Positions 15,232 to 22,522 of a DNA stretch of 22,576 nt are shown in pieces; positions within the stretch are counted from its first letter, which is position 1, and every line of letters starts with the position of its first letter. A model generated the notes under the pieces. That model was not told where the DNA came from. It ran no database searches and saw nothing but the letters and a program-made list of their open reading frames with translations. The translations under genes and the position numbers were made by a program. This DNA comes from an uncultured Sulfurimonas sp. (GTDB lineage: Bacteria; Campylobacterota; Campylobacteria; Campylobacterales; Sulfurimonadaceae). Location: NCBI GenBank assembly GCA_937914675.1, contig CALDOC010000360.1, positions 1 through 22,576 of the forward strand, written 5' to 3'.

Positions 15232-15433
15232 CTAAACCATTCATTAAATTTTGAACAAGTTCTTTATCATTCATAATCTCTGTCATCTCTTCATTTTCTA
15301 CAAATTGTGATGATGTTAAATATTGTATTGTTGCAAATTCTATAAAGTTTGAAAGGTTTCTTTTTTGACCTTCAGCTGCGAGTTTAATCATGTCATAGAT
15401 AGAATCATCTACTCTCATAGTTACTGTTTTCAT
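15197..15433 (-). CDS. Ribbon-helix-helix (CopG-like) antitoxin
   Basis: I start the gene at ATG 15433 because AAAGGGTG lies just upstream; a longer reading from 15451 would place that ribosome site inside the gene. The 78-residue product opens MKTVTMRVDDSIYDMIKLAA, a typical ribbon-helix-helix strand and first helix, continuing GQKRNLSNFIEFATIQYL. The acidic C-terminal part (ENEEMTEIMNDKELVQNL and LDDFKNGDY) is expected to wrap and neutralise the RelE toxin encoded next. Like other antitoxins of this type it should repress its own promoter, which lies immediately upstream. The order, antitoxin before toxin with overlap, is the usual one. Confidence 0.85.
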   Translation of the reverse strand: MKTVTMRVDDSIYDMIKLAAEGQKRNLSNFIEFATIQYLTSSQFVENEEMTEIMNDKELVQNLMNGLDDFKNGDYTIV

Positions 15434-15461
15434 AATACACCCTTTGAACAATTATTATACT

Positions 15462-15490
15462 ATTATATTCAGATTAATTCATCTTGTCAA
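15462..15490 (-). promoter_or_regulatory. Consensus sigma-70 promoter of the toxin-antitoxin operon
   Basis: On the minus strand TTGACA (15485-15490) and TATAAT (15462-15467) are separated by exactly 17 bp, matching the full consensus. TATAAT is repeated 8 bp downstream (TATAATAGTATAAT), giving tandem hexamers that could be ribbon-helix-helix operator half-sites. A perfect promoter held down by autorepression is typical of toxin-antitoxin operons. Confidence 0.75.
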
Positions 15491-15677
15491 TATTTCAAAC
15501 TGAAACAATACTCAACATTGATTGAATTTCATCACCAATAGCCTAAGAAAAAAATAAGTTTTATTCCCTAAATAGTGCTGACCCCGTTGCTTTACAAAAT
15601 CAAACAAAGAGAAAGAAAAGAGGTGAACCCTATACCTGAAAGACTCTACTATTTCTTTCCTCAATGTTTTTTACTAG
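15491..15677. other. Non-coding A+T-rich stretch with imperfect hairpin and GGGGTCAG motif
   Basis: I see no gene here. GAAAGAAA (15611-15618) pairs with TTTCTTTC (15652-15659), and inside it AGGT (15621-15624) pairs with ACCT (15634-15637), forming an imperfect stem with a bulge. Upstream, GTGCTGACCCCG (about 15577-15588) contains the reverse complement of GGGGTCAG, which I associate with sequences around Y1-type (IS200/REP-associated) transposases. That link is from memory and weak. The stretch could be leftover mobile-element DNA. Confidence 0.4.
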
Positions 15678-15761
15678 CTAATTTTTCTCTTTTATCAAAC
15701 TATCTCGCTCTGGGGTTTTGTCCTTTACCATACCCTTAATCCATATATGATTTCCAAATAA
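15678..15761 (+). pseudogene. Remnant of the 3' end of a second SO_0444-type permease gene
   Basis: The plus strand reads TISLWGFVLYHTLNPYMISK then TAA, against TIVLWSFVLYYTIKPHMASK at the end of the intact permease, with 13 of 20 residues identical. The frame is closed upstream by TAG at 15675-15677, so only the tail survives. The short sequence after the stop is conserved too. It lies directly ahead of kdsD, so it may mark where the original permease gene ended before the present copy and the toxin-antitoxin module arrived. Confidence 0.7.
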
Positions 15762-15789
15762 AGTTGGCGTCACTTGAAGAGTAAAACGC

Positions 15790-15795
15790 TATAAT
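15790..15795 (+). promoter_or_regulatory. -10 element of kdsD, predicting a leaderless transcript
   Basis: TATAAT sits in the GCTATAAT context used elsewhere here. Only 7 bp separate it from the kdsD ATG at 15803, so transcription would start at or next to the A of the ATG. No Shine-Dalgarno is present (CTCTCTT precedes the start), in line with a leaderless mRNA. Confidence 0.55.
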
Positions 15796-15802
15796 CTCTC
15801 TT

Positions 15803-16765
15803 ATGAATTACAAAGCAATTGCACAAGAAACACTCAATATAGAAGCGCAAACGCTGTTTGACGCAGCCAAAGGCATTGATGACGTTTTTGATAAATCGGT
15901 AGACGTTATACTCTCATGTAAGGGTAAACTCATTGTGACTGGCGTTGGTAAAAGTGGACTGATTGGAGCTAAAATGGCGGCAACTTTTGCTTCTACAGGC
16001 ACTCCTAGCTTTTTTCTTCATCCCACCGAAGCGCTTCATGGCGACTTGGGGATGATTAGCAAAGAGGACGTCGTTATCGCCATTAGTTACTCTGGAGAGA
16101 GTGAAGAGTTGGGAGCGATTTTACCTCATGTGAAGCGTTTTAACGTGCCACTTATCGGGATGACGAAAAATCTCAACTCGACTCTTGGTCGCTATAGCGA
16201 CTTGGTCATAAAAGTTGACGTCAAAAAAGAAGCTTGTCCTCTTGACATCGCGCCCACGAGTTCCACCACTTTGACTTTGGCTTTGGGCGACGCTCTCGCG
16301 GTCTGTCTCATGAAGGCTAGAAACTTTCAAAAAAGCGATTTCGCCTCTTTTCATCCAGGTGGAGCTTTGGGCAAACAACTTTTTGTTAAAGTCTCAAATC
16401 TTATGCAAACCAAAAATTTGCCCATCATCTCTAAAACGGCAAAACTAAAAGACGCCATCGTTAAGATTAGCGAGGGTCGTTTAGGAACCGTTTTGATAGT
16501 GGACGAACAAGAGACGCTTTTGGGTCTCATGAGCGACGGCGACATTCGACGAGCCCTTTTAGAGGATGATTTTTCGCTTGAAGACGACGTCGTCAAATAC
16601 GCGACGCTCAATCCCATGACTTTGGAAGACGAAGAGATGTTGGCGAGCGAAGCGCTTGTTTTGATAGAACGCAAAAAAATTCAGCTGCTTGTAATTACAG
16701 ACAAAAATAAAAAAATCAAAGGCGTTTTACACATTCACACTTTGATAGAAAAAGGTATATCCTAA
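15803..16765 (+). CDS. kdsD: Arabinose-5-phosphate isomerase, KpsF/GutQ family
   Basis: The enzyme converts D-ribulose 5-phosphate to D-arabinose 5-phosphate, the first step of Kdo synthesis for lipopolysaccharide. The 320 residues show an N-terminal SIS domain (about 35-170) with VTGVGKSGLIGAKMAATFAS (45-64), TPSFFLHPTEALHGDLGM, and ISYSGESEEL (94-103), then FHPGGALGK. Two CBS domains follow (about 205-320), including LGTVLIVDEQ with LLGLMSDGDIRRAL, and QLLVITDKNKKIKGVLHIH. Length and order match KdsD/KpsF. The start is defined by the first ATG in frame; there is no ribosome site, and the -10 element abuts it. It leads an operon with rluB (1 bp gap) and rarA. The kpsF or gutQ paralogue names cannot be excluded. 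Confidence 0.93.
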   Translation: MNYKAIAQETLNIEAQTLFDAAKGIDDVFDKSVDVILSCKGKLIVTGVGKSGLIGAKMAATFASTGTPSFFLHPTEALHGDLGMISKEDVVIAISYSGESEELGAILPHVKRFNVPLIGMTKNLNSTLGRYSDLVIKVDVKKEACPLDIAPTSSTTLTLALGDALAVCLMKARNFQKSDFASFHPGGALGKQLFVKVSNLMQTKNLPIISKTAKLKDAIVKISEGRLGTVLIVDEQETLLGLMSDGDIRRALLEDDFSLEDDVVKYATLNPMTLEDEEMLASEALVLIERKKIQLLVITDKNKKIKGVLHIHTLIEKGIS

Positions 16766-16766
16766 C

Positions 16767-17702
16767 ATGATGAGATTAAATAAATACATCGCGCATCACT
16801 CGAGTTATTCACGTCGCGAAGCCGACAAAGTGATTCAAGACGGTTACGTAAGAGTAAATGGCGAAATCCAAGACAACCCAGCGACGCAAGTTGATGAAAA
16901 AGAGGCCATTGTTTACGTAAGTGGCAAACAAGTCACGCCAAGAGACAAGTACACCGTCCTAGTTTACAACAAGCCAAAGGGTGAACTAGTCACAAAAACC
17001 GACCCTCGTGGACGAAGAACCATATATGATGGACTTGAAAGCAAATACAAGCACTACATTCCAATTGGACGATTGGATTACGCCACCGAGGGCGTTTTAC
17101 TCCTTACGGACGCGTCAAAAGTCGCAACCGCGCTTATGAACTCCGGTTTGGAGAGAATTTACAAGGTAAAAATCAAAGGCGAAATCACGCCAGAGATGGA
17201 AGAGGCCATGCTCAGCGGTCTTGAACTCTCAGACGCGACCGCTGGAGGACATTCGCACTCGAACGTAACGAGTATGACTTTCGCGCCTTTCATCGGGTAT
17301 AAAATTCAAAAAAGCGAGCACAACTACTCTGTTTTAAAGATAGCGATTGCCGAGGGGCAAAACCGTGAGATTAGAAGATTTTTCGCGCATTTCGGCGCTG
17401 AAGTGGCTGACCTCAAACGCGTGAGTTTCGCAGAGATAGAGTTGAACAACCTGCCAACGGGAAAGAGTAGATTTTTAACTCGTAGCGAGTACTCGGCTCT
17501 ATTCACGTTTTTAAAAGCCGATGAAAAACTGGCTCGCGAAAAAGGTTACTACAAAGACAAGAGCGGCGATTACAACAAGAGAACCAAAGCTAACGACGAC
17601 AAGCCTAAGAGCGATTACAAAACTAAAGGCAAGAGCGTCGCCAAGAGCCCTCGAGGCAACGACAACAGAGGCAACGACAACAGAGGCAAAGGCAAGAAAT
17701 AA
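16767..17702 (+). CDS. rluB: 23S rRNA pseudouridine synthase, RluB/RsuA family
   Basis: RsuA/RluB enzymes isomerise a specific uridine to pseudouridine in rRNA; RluB acts on the large subunit near the peptidyl-transferase centre. The 311 residues begin with an S4 RNA-binding domain (1-60: MRLNKYIAHHSSYSRREAD and DGYVRVNG). The catalytic domain follows, with IGRLDYATEGVLLLT at 100-114, Asp104 being the expected catalytic residue. Other conserved parts are YKVKIKG and EGQNREIRRFFAHFG. Residues from about 256 form a Lys/Arg/Asp/Asn-rich tail with a doubled RGNDN unit, probably disordered and RNA-binding. Two adjacent ATGs (16767, 16770) could start it. RsuA-type 16S specificity cannot be ruled out by eye. 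Confidence 0.88.
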   Translation: MMRLNKYIAHHSSYSRREADKVIQDGYVRVNGEIQDNPATQVDEKEAIVYVSGKQVTPRDKYTVLVYNKPKGELVTKTDPRGRRTIYDGLESKYKHYIPIGRLDYATEGVLLLTDASKVATALMNSGLERIYKVKIKGEITPEMEEAMLSGLELSDATAGGHSHSNVTSMTFAPFIGYKIQKSEHNYSVLKIAIAEGQNREIRRFFAHFGAEVADLKRVSFAEIELNNLPTGKSRFLTRSEYSALFTFLKADEKLAREKGYYKDKSGDYNKRTKANDDKPKSDYKTKGKSVAKSPRGNDNRGNDNRGKGKK

Positions 17703-18887
17703 TTGTCCGATTTTACAAATCTTCTTCGTCCGGCAACGTTTGACGACGTCGTGGGACAAGAGCATCTCAGCGCGCAAAACGCGCCTCTTCGCGTTTTATG
17801 CGAAAAGTTCGCTCTTGGGCATAGCTTTTTTTATGGTCCCGCGGGCACGGGAAAAACTTCCATCGCTAGAATCGTCGCAAAAACGATGGAGTTGCCGTTT
17901 TACGAGTTTAACGCCACTTCGTTAAAGATAGAACAACTTCGCAAAATATTTGAACAGTATAAAAACGCCCTGCAAAAACCTCTGATTTTCATAGACGAAG
18001 CGCACAGACTCGCAAAAAATCAGCAAGAGGTTTTGCTTCCCGTCATGGAGAACAACGGCGTTTTGATTATTGGCGCTTCGACCGAAAACCCTTTCTTCTC
18101 CCTCACGTCGGCCATTCGCTCGCGTTCCATGCTTTTTGAATTAAAACACATAACAAACGCGTCACTAACAACGTTACTAACAAAAGCTCTTGTTTTAGAG
18201 ACTTTAGAGATGGATGAAGAGACGAAAAATTATTTAGTCATGAGCAGTGGCGGCGACGCGAGAGCTATGTTGAAACTTTTAGAGTTCGCTTCAAACGTAA
18301 ACAAAACCATAAGCATAAATTTACTCAAATCATTGCGGCCAAACGCGCTGCAAGCTGGAAGCAGTGAAGCGGGAGTTCATTATGATTTGGCGTCGGCGCT
18401 CATCAAGTCCATCCGTGGAAGCGACGAAAACGCCGCCATCTATTATTTGGCCCGCCTCATCGAAGGAGGAGAGAGCGCCGACTTTATCGCGCGAAGACTT
18501 GTCATACTCGCAAGTGAAGACGTCGGAAACGCGAACCCCCAAGCGCTAACGCTAACTACGTCCACGCTTACAAGCGTTAGCAAGATAGGTTTTCCAGAAG
18601 CCAGAATCATTCTCGCTCAAGCCGTCATCTACCTCTGCGCCTCTCCAAAATCCAACTCCGCGTATTTGGCGATAAACGCCGCGTTGGAGTACGTAAAAAA
18701 TGGCAATTCGCTGGAAATTCCAAGCGCCATAAAACCAAACGCTCAGGGATATTTATACCCTCACGATTATGGTGGATACGTAAAACAAAATTATTTGTCC
18801 AAGCCCCTAAAATTCGTTGAGTTGAAAAGTATCGGTTATGAAAAAAAGATGAAGGAATGGATTCAAAACGTTAAAAACATCAGATGA
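17703..18887 (+). CDS. rarA: Replication-associated recombination protein A (RarA/MgsA), clamp-loader-like AAA+ ATPase
   Basis: RarA (MgsA, related to eukaryotic WRNIP1/Mgs1) acts at stalled replication forks. The 394 residues start with the family's LRPATFDDVVGQEHL, then Walker A GPAGTGKT (45-52), Walker B LIFIDEAHRL (94-103), sensor-1 IGASTENPFF (123-132) with SAIRSRSMLFEL, and a sensor-2 region GGDARAMLKLLE. The C-terminal half has GSDENAAIYYLARLIEGGE, ASEDVGNANPQAL and YPHDYGGYVKQNYL, typical of the tetramerisation part. The start is TTG, which directly abuts the rluB stop (TAATTG); that stop is in frame, so no earlier start exists and the N-terminus aligns correctly. Translation is probably coupled to rluB. 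Confidence 0.93.
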   Translation: MSDFTNLLRPATFDDVVGQEHLSAQNAPLRVLCEKFALGHSFFYGPAGTGKTSIARIVAKTMELPFYEFNATSLKIEQLRKIFEQYKNALQKPLIFIDEAHRLAKNQQEVLLPVMENNGVLIIGASTENPFFSLTSAIRSRSMLFELKHITNASLTTLLTKALVLETLEMDEETKNYLVMSSGGDARAMLKLLEFASNVNKTISINLLKSLRPNALQAGSSEAGVHYDLASALIKSIRGSDENAAIYYLARLIEGGESADFIARRLVILASEDVGNANPQALTLTTSTLTSVSKIGFPEARIILAQAVIYLCASPKSNSAYLAINAALEYVKNGNSLEIPSAIKPNAQGYLYPHDYGGYVKQNYLSKPLKFVELKSIGYEKKMKEWIQNVKNIR

Positions 18888-18932
18888 CTTATGCTAAACT
18901 ACTTCCATAATAGCTAATCTAAAGGACTTTTC

Positions 18933-19220
18933 ATGGACATCTCAATCGCTTCAAATATTGTGACAATCACGGGAAATATAAAAACCATTGGTGATTTTCA
19001 AGAGATAAAAACCAACGTCGACGCTTTGACGTCCTCTTACAAAAGCGTCGTGATCGACGTCGTCGACTCCATCTCGATCACGTCATCGGTCATAGGTTAC
19101 TTCAATAAACTTATCTTAAAAGATAAGATTAAAATCACTTTAAGGGCTTCAAACTCGAAACTCTTGGAACTGTTGGAAGATTTAAACCTTGGCAGTTTGT
19201 TTAACGTGACGAGAGCGTAA
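18933..19220 (+). CDS. STAS-domain protein, anti-sigma-antagonist-like
   Basis: The 95-residue product is the size of a single STAS domain (SpoIIAA/RsbV fold): beta strand ISIASNIVTITGNI, a helix around 20-34, strand SVVIDVVD, the loop SISITSSVIGYFNKL (46-60), strand KIKITLRAS, then helix LLELLEDLNLGSLF. In classical members the loop is DSSG and its Ser is phosphorylated. Here the aligned residues are T50-S51-S52-V, so a Ser is kept but Asp and Gly are not. AAAGGA supports the ATG. It stands 4 bp before the MCP gene and in the same operon as a PP2C/HATPase protein, the natural enzymes to phosphorylate and dephosphorylate it. A weak CATAAT (18906-18911) may be its promoter. Confidence 0.75.
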   Translation: MDISIASNIVTITGNIKTIGDFQEIKTNVDALTSSYKSVVIDVVDSISITSSVIGYFNKLILKDKIKITLRASNSKLLELLEDLNLGSLFNVTRA

Positions 19221-19224
19221 CTTC

Positions 19225-21201
19225 ATGAGCATTAAAAATAAACTCAACCTTATCCTGCTGATAGTGGTTTCATTCGCCCTCGTCATAATCACGCTCACCA
19301 TTAGCAAAGCCCTCTCTGAACAAACGCTCATCACGCAAGCTCAAGCCTTGAACGTCTTGTCTCAAAAGTTGAGTCAGTTGATACATGAGACGCAAAAAGA
19401 GAGAGGGGCGAGCGCCGGATACATTGGCTCTAAAGGCAAAAAATTCGTAGAGATATTGCCAAAACAAAGAGTTCTGACCGACGAGAAAAACAGTGAGCTG
19501 AGCGCCTACGTGAGAACGTTGGCCTTATCCACTTTTTCCAACGAGTTGCGAGATGAAATCAGCGCGTTTGACGAAGAGATGAGTCAAATCAACGCCATGC
19601 GATCCAAAGTCGACTCCTTGAGCGTGAGCGTAAAGGATGAAGTCATCTACTACACGAAGATGAATAAAAAGATTTTGAACGTCGTCTCTTTGACCGCCAA
19701 ATTGGCAAGCGAGCCAGAACTCGTAAAATCTTTGAACGCCTACTCGAACTTTTTAAAATCTAAAGAGAGGGCGGGAATAGAGAGAGCCGTTCTTAGCGGG
19801 ACGTTTGCCGCCGACAAGTTTGGCGCCGGCATGTTTGAAAAACTCATCACGCTCATAGCTGAACAAAACTCTTACCTCGACTCATTTTGGAGCATGGCTA
19901 GCGATGACTCTAAAAATCTTTACGTGAACACCATCAATTCACCCATCGTCAAGGAAGTGGACGACATGAGAAATATCGCCATTTCCAAGTCGGCTCAGGG
20001 CGGGTTTGGAATCGACAGCGTCTTTTGGTTTCAAACAATCACAAAAAAAATCAATCTTTTGAAATCCATAGATGACGAGTTGGCGAAACAGAATGATTTG
20101 CTTTTGGCGCGAATAGAGTCTGACTCCAAAACAAACATCTTTATAATCCTCTTTAGCTACGTGACCTTCGCCATTTTAATCTTTAGCGTCATTTTGACCA
20201 TTAGTCGAGCGGTCAACAAAAGCGTCAAAAGCAGTTTGGAAAAGATAGAGTGCGTGTCAAAATCTCTTGACCTCTCATGCAGCGTAATCGTTGAGGGCAA
20301 GGATGAAATATCTCAAATCTCAAAAGCGCTTCACGTCATGATAGTCGCGTTTAAAAGTACGGTATACAACACCCAAGACGTGGCGATGAGAACGTCCAAA
20401 GAGAGCGACAAGTTGAACGTCGTGGTGCAAAGCCTAACTTCCACCTCGAAAGAAGAGGAGAAAAAGATCGTGGCCATCAATGAGCTCGTCACGGACATTG
20501 GCCAAAAACTGGACATGGTTGAGGAGTCCTCGATCAGCGTGACTCAAGACCTTCTCGTCACTTCCACTTTTTTAGACGATTTCATCAAGCAACTTGACTT
20601 CGTGATTCAGTCGATAGAAGCCGGAAACCTTGAACAACAAGAACTCGTCCACAAAGTCGCGTCATTGACCGAACAAGCCAAAAACATCAAGGACGTTTTG
20701 GCGATTATATCCGACATCGCCGATCAAACAAATCTGCTCGCGCTCAACGCCGCCATAGAAGCCGCTCGCGCGGGCGAACATGGTCGCGGTTTCGCGGTCG
20801 TCGCCGACGAAGTGCGAAAACTCGCGGAGCGCACGCAAAAAAGCCTCAGCGAAATTAGCGCGAACGTAAATCTCATCACCCAAAACGTCGGAGAGATAGC
20901 GGAGGAGACTCGCAGAACCTCTGAGAACATGACAGGCATAACCGACTCGGCGCAAAAACTTATCAACTCCTCAAGCGAAACAAAAAACAACATTATAATT
21001 ACAAATGACAAGTCTACCGACGTCATGCATCAGAGCGTCTATATAGCGACTAAAACAAAATCCTTGATGGCGATCATGAGCGAAATCATTCAAATATCCT
21101 CTAAAAACGCGACTCTTAGACATGACGTGGAAAAGTCGGTCAAGGCTCTCTCTCATGACGCGCAAAGACTCCATGACGAACTGAACAAATTTAAAATATA
21201 A
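19225..21201 (+). CDS. Methyl-accepting chemotaxis protein with NIT (nitrate/nitrite-sensor) domain
   Basis: The 658 residues show TM1 at about 7-27, a periplasmic NIT-type domain (about 45-295), TM2 at about 304-327, HAMP (328-381) and an MCP signalling domain. The NIT match rests on QLIHETQKERGASAGYIGSK (51-70), a QRVLTDEKNSEL stretch and KERAGIERAVLSGTFA (180-195); NIT domains are thought to respond to nitrate or nitrite. The hairpin tip has IADQTNLLALNAAIEAARAG with EHGRGFAVVADEVRKLAERT (about 498-537), the standard CheA/CheW contact. There is no C-terminal CheR-binding pentapeptide (it ends NKFKI). It lies between STAS and PP2C/ATPase genes, and its stop overlaps the next start by 1 bp, so it may signal to them rather than, or as well as, to CheA. 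Confidence 0.88.
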   Translation: MSIKNKLNLILLIVVSFALVIITLTISKALSEQTLITQAQALNVLSQKLSQLIHETQKERGASAGYIGSKGKKFVEILPKQRVLTDEKNSELSAYVRTLALSTFSNELRDEISAFDEEMSQINAMRSKVDSLSVSVKDEVIYYTKMNKKILNVVSLTAKLASEPELVKSLNAYSNFLKSKERAGIERAVLSGTFAADKFGAGMFEKLITLIAEQNSYLDSFWSMASDDSKNLYVNTINSPIVKEVDDMRNIAISKSAQGGFGIDSVFWFQTITKKINLLKSIDDELAKQNDLLLARIESDSKTNIFIILFSYVTFAILIFSVILTISRAVNKSVKSSLEKIECVSKSLDLSCSVIVEGKDEISQISKALHVMIVAFKSTVYNTQDVAMRTSKESDKLNVVVQSLTSTSKEEEKKIVAINELVTDIGQKLDMVEESSISVTQDLLVTSTFLDDFIKQLDFVIQSIEAGNLEQQELVHKVASLTEQAKNIKDVLAIISDIADQTNLLALNAAIEAARAGEHGRGFAVVADEVRKLAERTQKSLSEISANVNLITQNVGEIAEETRRTSENMTGITDSAQKLINSSSETKNNIIITNDKSTDVMHQSVYIATKTKSLMAIMSEIIQISSKNATLRHDVEKSVKALSHDAQRLHDELNKFKI

Positions 21202-22478
21202 TGTTGAGCAAAGAAGACAAAAGAAGAATATCACTCTTTGAAGAGGCTCAAAAGTACAATTCCTATCAAGAAAAATTGGGATTGGCCAAAGAGTTGACCA
21301 TTTTAAGAAATGATTTTTACTATCAAATGACGTCGGTCACGGAGGAGTCCGTTTCACTGACTGATTTTTTATATCATCCTTTGGACGTTTTGAGCGGCGA
21401 CGCCTACTCCGCCAGAAAAGTGGATGGCTTCAGAACGTTTTATCTCCTCGTCGATGGAATGGGCAAGGGCTTATCCGCCTCTCTCACCGCCATGATAATG
21501 ACGTCTTTCGTAAATCACATCATAGACAAGATGATTCAACATGACCACTTCGATCTCTATCTTTTAGTTTTTGAAACCATGAACTACATCAAAAGCACTC
21601 TCCTAGAAGAGGAGGCTTTGGCGATCGACTATATCCTTATCGACGACGAAATCAATACGATCAGCTACGCTAAATTCGCGATGCCCGCGCTCTTTATGCA
21701 AAACGCGAAAAACGAAATAATTCGTTTAAAATCCAACAACCCTCCCATGAGCAAGTATCAAACCGATTTTAAAGTATCTAGATACGACGTTAGCGACATT
21801 GACAAGTTTCTTTTTTACAGCGACGGCGTCGTTGAAAACGGCACTCTCCAAGATGGCAAAACGTACGCGGAGTTCATAGAGGAAGATTTTAAAAACTCTT
21901 TTACGAGAAAAGAGCTCGTAGACAACATCTTCGCAAAAATGACGACTCAAGAAGACGACTTGACCTTGGCGTTTATCAATAAACTGAATTTTAACGCCCA
22001 GACGAGCGTTGCGAGTGAAATCTTTGAAACTTCGTTTGACGAGATAGACAGGGCCAACGAGTGGTTCGCCAAAAAATTTGACGCCCTTTGTTCCAGTGAA
22101 GATGAAAAATACGCGGCCGGTCTCGTTTTTAATGAACTCTTCATGAACGCCTTTGAACATGGAAATCTCAAAATCGATTCCGCTCGAAAGCATAAACTCC
22201 TAGAAGAAGATCTATATTATGACTTGTTGACGCGAGAGCAAGCGCTCTGCTCCAAAAAAATCACCGTCCAAATAAATAAAATTACCCATTTGTCCTCCAC
22301 CTACGTAGTGACGAAGATCATCGACGAAGGGGAGGGCTTCGACACGCAAATTTTAAGCGAAATCTTTAGAAATTCACAAGCCTTCAACGGCCGGGGCGTT
22401 TTCATCTCACGAAGAAATTCGCTTGGCATTTATTACAATTCTACGGGAAACATGGTTCTTTATTTGAATAAGGTTTGA
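21201..22478 (+). CDS. PP2C/SpoIIE-type phosphatase fused to RsbW-like HATPase (partner-switching protein)
   Basis: The 425 residues join two normally opposing activities. Residues 45-260 are a SpoIIE/RsbU phosphatase: LSGDAYSARKV (Asp67), YLLVDGMGKGLSASL (Asp85), FLFYSDGVVENG (Asp208), EDDLTLAFI (Asp252/253), all metal-ligand motifs being present. Residues 275-425 are an RsbW-like GHKL ATPase: N box VFNELFMNAFEHGN (309-322), G1 box DEGEGFD (375-381), G2 box FNGRGVFISRR (395-405). A short helical segment (5-40) precedes them, and no sensor or TM segment is present. The phosphatase could dephosphorylate, and the ATPase phosphorylate, the STAS protein two genes upstream. The ATG overlaps the MCP stop by 1 bp, implying coupled translation and a shared stimulus. 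Confidence 0.88.
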   Translation: MLSKEDKRRISLFEEAQKYNSYQEKLGLAKELTILRNDFYYQMTSVTEESVSLTDFLYHPLDVLSGDAYSARKVDGFRTFYLLVDGMGKGLSASLTAMIMTSFVNHIIDKMIQHDHFDLYLLVFETMNYIKSTLLEEEALAIDYILIDDEINTISYAKFAMPALFMQNAKNEIIRLKSNNPPMSKYQTDFKVSRYDVSDIDKFLFYSDGVVENGTLQDGKTYAEFIEEDFKNSFTRKELVDNIFAKMTTQEDDLTLAFINKLNFNAQTSVASEIFETSFDEIDRANEWFAKKFDALCSSEDEKYAAGLVFNELFMNAFEHGNLKIDSARKHKLLEEDLYYDLLTREQALCSKKITVQINKITHLSSTYVVTKIIDEGEGFDTQILSEIFRNSQAFNGRGVFISRRNSLGIYYNSTGNMVLYLNKV

Positions 22479-22522
22479 TTTTTGAAGAGGGTTCTAATGG
22501 TTTTGTCTGATAATTTGAGAAA

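Noticed and set aside
21726..22193. 155-codon minus-strand ORF opposite the phosphatase/ATPase gene
   Set aside because: Antisense shadow of a gene with clear motifs; no ribosome site or family resemblance.
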